Assembly: GCA_965261945.1 (NCBI GenBank)
Contig: CBDHEF010000002.1
Span: 2,294,001 to 2,358,000, forward strand
DNA from: VXOI01 sp965261945
GTDB taxonomy: Bacteria > Chloroflexota > Dehalococcoidia > Lucifugimonadales > UBA3495
DNA: 64,000 nucleotides
Direction: 5' to 3'
The translations under genes were made by a program, and so were the position numbers. Below are positions 44,186 through 52,319 of the stretch, piece by piece (position 1 is the first letter of the stretch; each line of letters opens with the position of its first letter). The notes below the pieces were generated by a model. That model saw only the letters and a list, made by a program, of their open reading frames with translations. It ran no database searches and had not been told where the DNA came from.

Positions 44186-45285
44186 TTCCAACTCCCATTC
44201 TCCATTTCTTCCACGATTCTGGTCAGCAATGCTTGAAACACAATTTTGGCACCTTCGGGAGGTACAGCCATACCAATTTGCCTACGGACACTCTCTTTCC
44301 TTCCCTCGAAAACATACGTGTCTGGAAAAGTTTGCAAACGAGCCCGTTCTCGGTTAGTCAAAGCTCGATGTTCTTCCCAATGGTACAGATGGGTTCCACC
44401 GCCACCGCTTCCAGTCACAGTGTACGATGGTTCATCTGGCAACAGCCGACGATAAATCTGACTTATCGTAGCTCCGCTTTTCATTTTTAGTTTCAATCGA
44501 TCAGGTATTCGTTTTGCAGTAAAAACGTTTTCTCCTGGGTTGATGTACTTCAAGCGTTCCACTACCTGCTGGCTTTGTACAGTACGTTCATTATTACGAA
44601 CATAATTAGGCAATGGTTCTCCCTCTAGTGCTTCTTTTGCTGTCTTCACTTTACCGTTCGGCTTAGGGTGTTGAAAGGTTACATCTGTGTCAGAACGAAA
44701 GCCCACTATCATATAACGATGCCTCTTTTGAGGAATTCCATAACCCTCAAATTTGTAAAGATTCTCAACAACCGTATATCCTAGACTAGCCTCGCGTAAC
44801 TCATTTAGTATCCGCTCGAAATCCGCCCTTTTATTGACAGATGACAACCCACTGACATTCTCGGCGACAAAAAACTTGGGGTTCAACGCATTTAGTGCCT
44901 CAACTCCGTTCTTGTACAATCCTCCATATTGACCACTTATCCCGCGGCGCTCCCCCACCGCGCTGAAATCGTTGCACGGGAAGCCGAAAACTAGGCCGTC
45001 TATACCTGGTAGAGCGGCAAAGTCAACCTTTCTGACATCTTGGCGCTTGACCCTATCGCACCTGACAATCTTATTTTCTTTGATTGTCTGGCAACTGTCC
45101 CTGTCAATATCAATTGCCCAAACGTGCTCAAACCCCCAACTTTTGTAGCTTGCCCATGACGCGCCCAATGCCATTCCCCCAGCCCCGGAGAACAGCTCTC
45201 CCAGGCGGATCGAACTGCTCCAGCAGGATGGCATTTCACCATCGTATTGGTCAGGACCGGTGGATGTTAACAGTGGGGCTTGCAT
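44182..45285 (-). CDS. DNA (cytosine-5-)-methyltransferase
   Basis: 367 residues from ATG 45285; TTG 45345 is possible but weak. Motif I LFSGAGGMALG, catalytic Cys in GFPCNDFSAVG, ENV (motif VI), RHRYMIVGF (motif VIII) and RALTNRERARLQTFPDTY (motif IX). Methylates C5 of cytosine. Operon with the PLD nuclease; Vsr convergent. Low GC. Confidence 0.95.
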   Translation of the reverse strand: MQAPLLTSTGPDQYDGEMPSCWSSSIRLGELFSGAGGMALGASWASYKSWGFEHVWAIDIDRDSCQTIKENKIVRCDRVKRQDVRKVDFAALPGIDGLVFGFPCNDFSAVGERRGISGQYGGLYKNGVEALNALNPKFFVAENVSGLSSVNKRADFERILNELREASLGYTVVENLYKFEGYGIPQKRHRYMIVGFRSDTDVTFQHPKPNGKVKTAKEALEGEPLPNYVRNNERTVQSQQVVERLKYINPGENVFTAKRIPDRLKLKMKSGATISQIYRRLLPDEPSYTVTGSGGGGTHLYHWEEHRALTNRERARLQTFPDTYVFEGRKESVRRQIGMAVPPEGAKIVFQALLTRIVEEMENGSWK

Positions 45286-45409
45286 TATTTCAACACTTTT
45301 TAGAATATTTGTACGGACAATATGGTATGCAGGACGGTTTGTCAAGCACCAATTTTCACTTTTGGCATTCTACCATCTCTTGCTCTTGCCTGTATCCCAA
45401 ACATCTCTC

Positions 45410-46831
45410 TCAGCTGACCGCCCCGCCCAGCGGCGTGGTCGGCCCTTCGCACTCCATGAACTGGCCGAAGCCGGGTTGCTGTTCGAGCTTGCCGTCGTTT
45501 AGCAGGACTTGGCCTCGCAGCAGGGTCATCCATGGGCGGCCTGTAATCTCCCAGCCCTCGAACAGGGAGTAGCCCGCGTTGCTGAGGTGGTCCTCGGAGG
45601 TGATGACCCGGTCCACGCCGGGGTCAAGGATGAGCAGGTCGGCGTCGGCTCCGGGCTGGATCACGCCCTTGCGAGGATAAAGTCCGAAGACGCGCGCCGG
45701 GTTCTCGGCCATCGTCCGCGCCAGCCACCAGATGGGCATTGCCCGCTTGACCACGCCCTCGCTGTACATCAGCGGCGCCAGCGTCTCGATCCCCGGCGAG
45801 CCGAAAGGCACCGATGCGCCGTCGGGAGTGACGAAGATGTTGTCCCAGCCCGGCTTTTTGAGCTCCTGCGGGTGGGGCGAGTGGTCGCTGGCGATGATGG
45901 AAATGTGGCCCTGCTGCAGCCCGGCCCACAGAGCATCGCGGTCGGGCCCGTCCTCGGGGCGCAGCGGCGGGCCTATCTTGGCCAGCGGGCCCACCTTGCT
46001 CATCTCGGCGTCGGAAAGCAACAGGTACTGGGGACAGGTCTCGGTCCAGATGCGCTGGCCCCGCGCCTGGGCCTGCTTGATGCGCTCCAGCCCCAGGTGG
46101 GTGCTGAGGTGGACGACGTAGGTGGGGCAGCGGGTGGCGGCGGACATGGCGACGGCGCGGTTGATGGCCTCCTCCTCGGCCCAGTCGGGGCAGGCGACGG
46201 GGAAGTGCTCCGGGTGGGTGTGGCCCTCGGCGATGAGCTTGTTCTCCAGGTACTCGATGATATTGCCGCTCTCGCAGTGCAGTTGCAGCACGCCGCCGGC
46301 CCGGCCCACCAGCTCCATGGCCTGGCAGATGTAGTCGTCGTCGCACATCCGGCCCGGGCGCTTCTTGTAGGTCATGAACATTTTGAAGGACTTGAAGCCC
46401 ATGTCCATGGCGTCGGGCAGCGACCGCAGGATGGACGGGCGGTTCTGGAGGATGAAGTGGAAGCCGAAGTCCACCACCGCCGAGGCGTTGATTTCCTCGC
46501 GGATGCGGTTGCCGGCCTGAACCAACGTCTCATCGCCGTCGAGGGTGTAGTTGGCGAAGGGGATGAGCGTGGTCATGCCGGCGTGGGCCGCCGCCCGAGC
46601 GCCCAGGGCGTAGTCGTCGTGCCCGTCGAGGTGGACGTGGGCGTCAATCAGGCCCGGCAGCACGAACTTGCCCTCGGCGTCAATGACGCGGTCAGCGGGG
46701 GGCAGCAGATGCTCCGGGGCCACCGCCACAATCTTGTCGCCCTGGATCGCCACGGCGGCGTCAAGTACCTGCGACGACGTTACCACCTGCCCGCCGCGCA
46801 CGATGGTGTCAACTCGCGTCTCTGTTGCCAT
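45410..46831 (-). CDS. Dihydropyrimidinase/hydantoinase-like amidohydrolase
   Basis: 473 residues. Metal site HVH (H65, H67) in LIDAHVHLDG, lysine for carbamylation in SFKMFMTYKK, LHCESG, and aspartate in IIASDHSPH. Cyclic amidohydrolase for hydantoins, dihydropyrimidines or related ureides. Promiscuous family; substrate unknown. Confidence 0.92.
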   Translation of the reverse strand: MATETRVDTIVRGGQVVTSSQVLDAAVAIQGDKIVAVAPEHLLPPADRVIDAEGKFVLPGLIDAHVHLDGHDDYALGARAAAHAGMTTLIPFANYTLDGDETLVQAGNRIREEINASAVVDFGFHFILQNRPSILRSLPDAMDMGFKSFKMFMTYKKRPGRMCDDDYICQAMELVGRAGGVLQLHCESGNIIEYLENKLIAEGHTHPEHFPVACPDWAEEEAINRAVAMSAATRCPTYVVHLSTHLGLERIKQAQARGQRIWTETCPQYLLLSDAEMSKVGPLAKIGPPLRPEDGPDRDALWAGLQQGHISIIASDHSPHPQELKKPGWDNIFVTPDGASVPFGSPGIETLAPLMYSEGVVKRAMPIWWLARTMAENPARVFGLYPRKGVIQPGADADLLILDPGVDRVITSEDHLSNAGYSLFEGWEITGRPWMTLLRGQVLLNDGKLEQQPGFGQFMECEGPTTPLGGAVS

Positions 46832-46969
46832 GCTCGACCTCCGTGGTCTCTATCTGATTTGCGGTGAGTGTAGCGGCGGAGCGGGGTATTTTCAACAATC
46901 ATCAAACCGGGGCAGCGCTATCGCATGGGGATTGAATACCGGAGCCTTACCCTGTAACCTGACTGGCAA

Positions 46970-47298
46970 ATGGGACCAATAGTTGACCTTAACGACGTAA
47001 TCGGCTTTCAGTGGGACGAAGGCAACGCTAGGAAAAGCGAGGAGCGCCACGGCGTCAATCAGGCTGAAGCCGAACAAATCTTTGCAGACGAAAGCCTTCT
47101 AGTCGACCACGACATCCATCACAGTCAGTCCGAACAGCGATATAATGCTCTCGGATGCACCGTGAATGGACGTTTACTTCACGTTACTTTCACTATCACG
47201 TTACTTTCACTATGAGGAACCATGGCACAGCCATCCGCGTTATATCCGCTCGTGATATGAATCGCAGGGAGCGAAATCGCTATGCGCAAGAAACTTAA
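46970..47298 (+). pseudogene. brnT: brnT toxin interrupted by a 17 bp tandem duplication
   Basis: Reads normally as BrnT (FQWDEGNARKSEERHGV, then AEQIFAD and RYNALGCTVNGRLLHVTFT), then runs out of frame to a TGA at 47213-47215, giving 81 residues. CACGTTACTTTCACTAT is present twice in a row (47180-47196 and 47197-47213). Removing one copy gives MRNHGTAIRVISARDMNRRE and ends at TAA 47298, the standard BrnT C-terminus overlapping the brnA start by 17 bp. Hence a recent frameshift of an intact toxin. The BrnT signature is firm; that the frameshift is real needs confirming by resequencing. Confidence 0.85.
47180..47213. repeat. 17 bp perfect tandem duplication in brnT
   Basis: CACGTTACTTTCACTAT twice in a row. 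Loss of one copy restores the brnT frame. Could be a slippage switch or an assembly error. Confidence 0.9.
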
Positions 47299-47473
47299 GC
47301 CGATACCGACATTCGCCAACGAGGAAGAAGAGCGGCGATTCTGGGAAACACATGACTCATTCGACTACGTGGATTGGGACAATGCCGTCCGTGTTCGCTT
47401 TCCCAATCTGAAATTCTCGCAGGAGAGAGAGGAGGAGCCGGTCGCTCCCTCCAACGATTCAGTAGCGGACTGA
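47282..47473 (+). CDS. brnA: BrnA-like antitoxin
   Basis: 63 residues. KKLKPIPTFANEEEERRFWE followed by acidic SFDYVDWDNA is the BrnA/CopG-type antitoxin N-terminus. Overlaps the restored brnT end. Still intact. Confidence 0.8.
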   Translation: MRKKLKPIPTFANEEEERRFWETHDSFDYVDWDNAVRVRFPNLKFSQEREEEPVAPSNDSVAD

Positions 47474-47527
47474 TCGTCCTTACGAATCTAAACTCGCCAC
47501 ACATTCCCATCAGGAGGACGTGCCATT

Positions 47528-48310
47528 ATGGAGCTTCAGGACAAGATTGCGGTGGTCACCGGCGCGGGGCGCGGCATGGGCCGGGCCATCTCGCTGCAAC
47601 TGGCCGACGCCGGGGCCAACGTGGCCGTGGCCGACATCAACGCCGAGAACGTCGAGGAGACCAGCATCGCCGTCAAGGCGCTGGGCCGGGAGAGCCTGCC
47701 CATCCACGCCGACATGGGCAGCGTGGCCGACATCGACCGCATGATCGGGCAGGCCAAAGACGCCTTTGGGCGCATCGACATCATCGTCAACAACGCCGGC
47801 GTCACCCGCTACCTGTACGTCATGGACGTGGAGGAAGAGGATTGGGACCGCATCCACCGGGTCAACGCCAAGGGCGTGTTCTTCTGTATGCAGCGCGCCG
47901 CCCGCGAGATGATTGCCCAGGGCGGCGGCGGGCGCATCGTCAACATCGCCTCCATCGCGGGCAAGGGGTACTCCGGCACTTCCAACGCCGCGTATGCCGC
48001 CAGCAAGGGCGCGGTGCTGTCAATGACCATGATCGCCGCGCACCAGCTCGGCCAGCACAACATCAACGTCAACGCCATCTGCCCCGGCTCGACGCTGACC
48101 GAGATGGCCGCCGAGACCATGCAGGGCCGCGCCGATACGTCCGGCATAAGCATCGCCGAGCTGGAGCAGGCCCGCGACTCCCGCATCCCCATCGGCCGCC
48201 CCAACACGCCCGAGGACATCGCGGCGATGGCCCGGTTCCTGTCCGGCCCCGGCGCCCGCAACATCACCGGGCAGGCCTTCAATGTAGACGGCGGCCTGGT
48301 GATGCACTAG
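47528..48310 (+). CDS. SDR-family oxidoreductase (FabG-like)
   Basis: 260 residues, complete classical SDR: TGAGRGMG, NNAGV, catalytic S in NIASIAG, YAASK for YxxxK, and C-terminal ITGQAFNVDGG. AGGAGG precedes ATG by 9 nt. Probable NAD(P)-dependent alcohol/keto oxidoreductase. Confidence 0.95.
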   Translation: MELQDKIAVVTGAGRGMGRAISLQLADAGANVAVADINAENVEETSIAVKALGRESLPIHADMGSVADIDRMIGQAKDAFGRIDIIVNNAGVTRYLYVMDVEEEDWDRIHRVNAKGVFFCMQRAAREMIAQGGGGRIVNIASIAGKGYSGTSNAAYAASKGAVLSMTMIAAHQLGQHNINVNAICPGSTLTEMAAETMQGRADTSGISIAELEQARDSRIPIGRPNTPEDIAAMARFLSGPGARNITGQAFNVDGGLVMH

Positions 48311-48375
48311 CGACGCTCTCCGTTCCCCACCACGCCAAGACCGAGCAGCGCAATGAACGGCGGAGAGACGACGAA

Positions 48376-48702
48376 ATGCTACGGAGCGAGATAGACGAAG
48401 CCCGCCGCAAGGAGGCACTGGAAAAAGAATTCCGGCAGTTGGCTGACCAGTGGCGCGAAGAGACCGGAATGCACTCTGCGCCCAGGAAGATTTTGGGGCA
48501 CCCCGCGTATCAGCTTGTGATTGCGATGGGCGAAAAGGCCATTCCCATAATTCTGAAAGAGTTGAATGCGCGGGGCGGGGAGTGGTACTTCGCATTGAGG
48601 GAAATAACTGGCGAAAACCCCGTACCTGAACACGCCCGAGGAAGAACGCAACTCATGAAAGCGGCCTGGATAGAATGGGGCAAGAAACATAAGTACATCT
48701 AA
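48376..48702 (+). CDS. Hypothetical protein, partner of a DUF7689-like gene
   Basis: 108 residues. Charged N-terminal helix (EARRKEALEKEFRQLADQW), then HPAYQLVIAMGEKAIPIILK and WYFALREITGENPVPEHARG. Not recognised as a catalytic family. The next gene starts within its stop codon (TAATG), so the two are coupled. Confidence 0.7.
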   Translation: MLRSEIDEARRKEALEKEFRQLADQWREETGMHSAPRKILGHPAYQLVIAMGEKAIPIILKELNARGGEWYFALREITGENPVPEHARGRTQLMKAAWIEWGKKHKYI

Positions 48703-49145
48703 TGAGATGGTACTATCCACTCCAATACTTTCCCTTTCTCGACCCCGCAAACCACATAGTGGTGGGCCCAGAATCAGATTTTCATAACTGCATTGCCTGG
48801 GCAGCAGGATTCGATGATCGCAAAATATGGCCCGGGGTTGCAGAATACCATTGGCCTGCCTGCCTGCCGCAGGAAGAATCTCTGGCATCCCTTATCGCAT
48901 TCTTTGTAAGCCTCGGCTATCAACAATGCGATGACCCGTCCCTTGAGGAAGGGTTCGAGAAAGTCGCTCTGTTCGCCGACCCCGAAGACGACTATCCCAC
49001 CCACGCAGCCCGGCAACTCCCGAACGGTTGGTGGAGCAGCAAAATGGGCTGGGACGGGGTGACCATCGAACACGACGGCTTGGCCTGCATCGAAGGAAAC
49101 CAGTACGGAAGGGCTGTACTGTCCCTGAGACGCCCCACCAGCTAA
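48702..49145 (+). CDS. DUF7689-like protein of unknown function
   Basis: 147 residues. Conserved-looking NCIAWAAG (C30), YPTHAARQLPNGWW (H101), SSKMGWDG and IEHDG (E123, H124). Cys-His-acid spacing could be a papain-like hydrolase triad, but this is inference. Coupled to the upstream hypothetical gene. Confidence 0.7.
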   Translation: MRWYYPLQYFPFLDPANHIVVGPESDFHNCIAWAAGFDDRKIWPGVAEYHWPACLPQEESLASLIAFFVSLGYQQCDDPSLEEGFEKVALFADPEDDYPTHAARQLPNGWWSSKMGWDGVTIEHDGLACIEGNQYGRAVLSLRRPTS

Positions 49146-49210
49146 ACAGACGGGCACTTGGCCGTTTGTGCCTGTTTGTGCCCGGCGACATTCCGCATTA
49201 CAATCAAGCT

Positions 49211-49456
49211 ATGGAATTGACCGTGAGATTGTTCGCCCTTTACCGGGAACGCGCCGGAACCAAGCAGTTTCAGCTGGAACTTCCAGCGGGTGCGACCGTG
49301 GCCGACCTGACCGACACGGTTCGCCTCCGCTTCCCGCGCCTCGCGCCGCCCGAGGTGAAGATCGTGGTCGCCGTCAACGCCGACTACGCAGAACCCGAGG
49401 AAGTCCTGAACCCCGGCGATGACGTTTGCCTCATACCCCCGGTCAGCGGCGGATAG
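49211..49456 (+). CDS. moaD: Molybdopterin synthase sulfur carrier subunit
   Basis: 81 residues, ubiquitin-like: MELTVRLFALYRERAG, LPAGATVADLTD and the C-terminal PPVSGG whose diglycine is adenylated and thiocarboxylated. Weak Shine-Dalgarno. moaE follows within 100 bp; both support the molybdoenzyme at 30.7-33.1 kb. Confidence 0.93.
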   Translation: MELTVRLFALYRERAGTKQFQLELPAGATVADLTDTVRLRFPRLAPPEVKIVVAVNADYAEPEEVLNPGDDVCLIPPVSGG

Positions 49457-49547
49457 CCCCAAATCATCGCTCGGAATCCGGCATCCACCACATCCATAAT
49501 TCCCGCTTCCGTGGGAAGCCAGAACTCAGAATTGAAGAGTAACGCCG

Positions 49548-50000
49548 ATGATAGAGCTTACCGCCCAGACTCTCGACCCGGAAAAGTTCACCTCCGCCGT
49601 CCGCCGCAGCACCAACGGCGCGGTGGTCACCTTTCTCGGCACCACCCGCGACAACTTCGAGGGCAAGGGAGTGCTGACGCTGGAGTACGAAGCCTTCGAC
49701 GAGATGGCCGTCAAGAAGCTGGAAGAGGTTCGCCAGGAGCTGATGGCGGAGTTCGGGCTGGACGACGTTGCCATCGGCCACCGCACCGGCATCGTGGGCA
49801 TCGGCGAAATCAGCCTGGTCGTGGCCGTCGGTTCGCCCCACCGCAAGGAGGGCTTCTACGCCTGCCACAAGGCCGTGGACCGCATCAAGGAAGTCGTCCC
49901 CATCTGGAAGAAGGAAGTCTACGAGGACGGCTCCCGCTGGGTCGCCTGCGAAGACCACGAGTTCACCCACGAGCACGAGGCCGCGCTGGAGGCAATCTGA
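49548..50000 (+). CDS. moaE: Molybdopterin synthase catalytic subunit
   Basis: 150 residues: GAVVTFLGTTRDN, HRTGIVGIGEISLVVAVGSPH, and catalytic PIWKKE. Forms the MoaD-MoaE heterotetramer producing molybdopterin. A REP-like TTCCC/GGGAA hairpin lies between moaD and moaE. Confidence 0.95.
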   Translation: MIELTAQTLDPEKFTSAVRRSTNGAVVTFLGTTRDNFEGKGVLTLEYEAFDEMAVKKLEEVRQELMAEFGLDDVAIGHRTGIVGIGEISLVVAVGSPHRKEGFYACHKAVDRIKEVVPIWKKEVYEDGSRWVACEDHEFTHEHEAALEAI

Positions 50001-50239
50001 TGGCATCCAAAACCGGCTGTCCTGAACAAAGCCAGGACACCCACAACCGCAATCAGAGCAACCTGGAATCGGCCCACACTGAGCAAAGGGCGCTAATGCC
50101 CACAGAATACTACGACGAAAAGCATCCCTGGTTTGGAAGTCAGATCCACTACACCATTGACGTATTTCGGCAACTGATCAGAGACACCAGAGCCAGGAAG
50201 CAGCATTCGTCGAAAGATGGCGGCAAACGAGCAGGATAA
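50000..50239 (+). CDS. 79-residue hypothetical protein
   Basis: ATG at 50000 overlaps the moaE stop (TGATG). Contains MPTEYYDEKHPWFGSQIHYT and DVFRQLIRDTRARKQ. No known function. The next ORF begins inside it at 50217. Confidence 0.5.
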   Translation: MASKTGCPEQSQDTHNRNQSNLESAHTEQRALMPTEYYDEKHPWFGSQIHYTIDVFRQLIRDTRARKQHSSKDGGKRAG

Positions 50240-50399
50240 TCACGCCGCCATCAAACTAGCGGTGCGCATTTTCATCAGCCTGACCATGTTGGGGTTCGGC
50301 CTTTACGTTCTGGTCACCACCGATTGGCAGGACAACCCGGAGTTCGCGGCGGCGGCCACCGGATGGATAGGGTTAGTTATCGGGTACCGGTTGCGCTGA
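50217..50399 (+). CDS. Small membrane protein
   Basis: 60 residues with a transmembrane helix (IFISLTMLGFGLYVLVTTDW) and a hydrophobic C-terminus. Overlaps the previous ORF by 23 bp. Unknown. Confidence 0.5.
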   Translation: MAANEQDNHAAIKLAVRIFISLTMLGFGLYVLVTTDWQDNPEFAAAATGWIGLVIGYRLR

Positions 50400-50409
50400 C
50401 CTGGTCGGC

Positions 50410-51864
50410 TCAGTCACCCGCCAGCACCCGATCCACCTCGTCCTCCGGCGGCGCCAGGGCGGCACGGATGGCGGCTCCCACGGTTTCGGCGCCTATCAGC
50501 CGTATTCCCGGCGGGGCCGAAACGTCGGCCAGCGAGGCAGTGGGGAGGATGCAGCGGGTGAGGCCGAGGCGGGCGGCCTCGTTTACCCGCCGCTGCGCCT
50601 GCGGCACAGCCCGTAACTCGGCGCTCAGTCCCACTTCCCCGAAGGCTGCTATGGACGGCAGCGGGGCATTGCGGTAGCACGACGCGACTGCGAGTATGAT
50701 GGCCAGGTCCACCGCCGGCTCGGTGGCCCGAAAGCCGCCTGCCACGTTCACGATTACGTCCTGTCCCCCCAACTCCAGCCCGGTGCGGCGCGAGGCCACC
50801 GCGGTCAGCATCAGCAAGCGGTTGTAGTCCACTCCGTTGGCCACCCGGCGCGGGGCCGGAAGCTGCGAGAAGTTGGTCAGCGCCTGCACCTCCAGCAACA
50901 GCGCCCGGCTGCCCTCCAGCACCGGCGTCGCAATGGCGCCGAGCTGCGGCCCCGCCCGCTGCGACAGCATGGAGCGGGATGGATCGGTAACGTCGGCCAT
51001 GCCTTGCTCCGTCATTTGGAACACTCCGACCTCATCGGTGGAACCGAAGCGATTTTTCGCAGCCCGCAACACCCGGAACCCTCCCGATTCCTGCGATTCC
51101 AGGTGCAGCACCACGTCTACCATGTGCTCCAGCACTCGAGGGCCGGCCAGCGTCCCATCCTTGGTCATGTGGCCGGATACGAACACCGGCCTGCCCTGCG
51201 TCTTCGCCCAGCGCAACAGCCGCAGTCCCGCTTCCCGCACCTGGCCCACACTGCCCGGCCCCGACGATTCGCTGTCGGAGTGCATGGTCTGGATAGAGTC
51301 TACGATGACCAGCCCGGGCTGTTTGTCGTCCAGTTGCTCAATGATGGCGTCAACGTCGGTCTCCGCCAGCAGCAGGATGCCCTTGCCGTCGATGCCCATG
51401 CGTTGCGAGCGCAGCTTCACCTGCACCGGCGATTCCTCGCCGGTAACGTAAAGCGCTGGCCCGGACATTCGCGCCGTGCCCGATATGTGAGACGACGCAA
51501 GCGAGTGGGCCAGTTGCAGCAGCAATGTAGACTTGCCGACACCCGGCTCGCCGGTCACCAGCGCCACCGTTCCGGGGACGATACCGCCCCCGAGAACGCG
51601 GTTCAACTCCGCCGAGGGCAGGCTGATGCGGTGCTGGGAGTCAGTGGAAAGCTCGGATAATTCCAGCGTCTCGCCGCCAGTGGCGCCGGTCCATCCCTTG
51701 CGCCGGGTCGTGGGGGCCGAGGCTGCCGGAGCCACGGTCCCTTCGGCCAACGGGCGTGGCGAGCCGCACAGCGGACTGGGACAGAATCCCATCCATCTCG
51801 CACTCTCGTGTCCGCATTCCCGGCAGAAGTAGACCGTCTTGCGCTTTTCGGCTGCCTTTACCAT
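50410..51864 (-). CDS. radA: DNA repair protein RadA
   Basis: 484 residues from ATG 51864 with AGGAGG upstream. N-terminal zinc finger (FCRECG...CPSPLCG), RecA-like ATPase with Walker A GEPGVGKST (about 105-113), RadA-specific KNRFG, and a C-terminal LonC-like domain (DLAIILAVASCYRN). Branch migration in recombination. Confidence 0.96.
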   Translation of the reverse strand: MVKAAEKRKTVYFCRECGHESARWMGFCPSPLCGSPRPLAEGTVAPAASAPTTRRKGWTGATGGETLELSELSTDSQHRISLPSAELNRVLGGGIVPGTVALVTGEPGVGKSTLLLQLAHSLASSHISGTARMSGPALYVTGEESPVQVKLRSQRMGIDGKGILLLAETDVDAIIEQLDDKQPGLVIVDSIQTMHSDSESSGPGSVGQVREAGLRLLRWAKTQGRPVFVSGHMTKDGTLAGPRVLEHMVDVVLHLESQESGGFRVLRAAKNRFGSTDEVGVFQMTEQGMADVTDPSRSMLSQRAGPQLGAIATPVLEGSRALLLEVQALTNFSQLPAPRRVANGVDYNRLLMLTAVASRRTGLELGGQDVIVNVAGGFRATEPAVDLAIILAVASCYRNAPLPSIAAFGEVGLSAELRAVPQAQRRVNEAARLGLTRCILPTASLADVSAPPGIRLIGAETVGAAIRAALAPPEDEVDRVLAGD

Positions 51865-52012
51865 GCCCGCTCCTCCCTGATGTGAAGCCTCGGAGGTGAA
51901 GCCTCGTATGCAACGATTATACGGGCACACGATGCCATCTGTCGGCAGGCAACTGTCAGCAAAATTCCTGCCAAGCCCCGGCTGGAATCGAGGGCCGGTT
52001 GGTACGCCGGGC

Positions 52013-52237
52013 CTAACGGCGCCGCGCTGCTATTTTGCGCCAAGCCAAGAGAGCACCCGCAATTAACCCAACGTCCGCGAATGCGCCGACGACAGACATC
52101 AGCATTAACGACTCAACGCCGGCAATTCCCACCGCGCCGGCAATCAACAACCTGATGATGACCCATATATAAACGGATGCCACCAGAACTAAAGCCCCCA
52201 TGACCCAAGCCGCCGCCGCGTCCTCCTGCTGCTGCAC
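52013..52237 (-). CDS. Small two-helix membrane protein
   Basis: 74 residues with GTG start (lacking a clear Shine-Dalgarno) or a later ATG at 52201. Helices VMGALVLVASVYIWVIIRLL and MLMSVVGAFADVGLIAGALL. Begins right after the clpC terminator. Unknown. Confidence 0.5.
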   Translation of the reverse strand: MQQQEDAAAAWVMGALVLVASVYIWVIIRLLIAGAVGIAGVESLMLMSVVGAFADVGLIAGALLAWRKIAARRR

Positions 52238-52284
52238 AAAAAGAAAGATGGTGCGCGAAGCCCAAGGCTTCAGCGCACCATCCT
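52236..52284 (-). terminator. clpC Rho-independent terminator
   Basis: Minus-strand GATGGTGCGCTGAAGCC-TTG-GGCTTCGCGCACCATC, followed by TTTCTTTTT. Strong terminator 36 bp after the clpC stop. Confidence 0.92.
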
Positions 52285-52319
52285 GGTGGCACGGATGAGT
52301 GGGGCAAACACCCTGGAGA

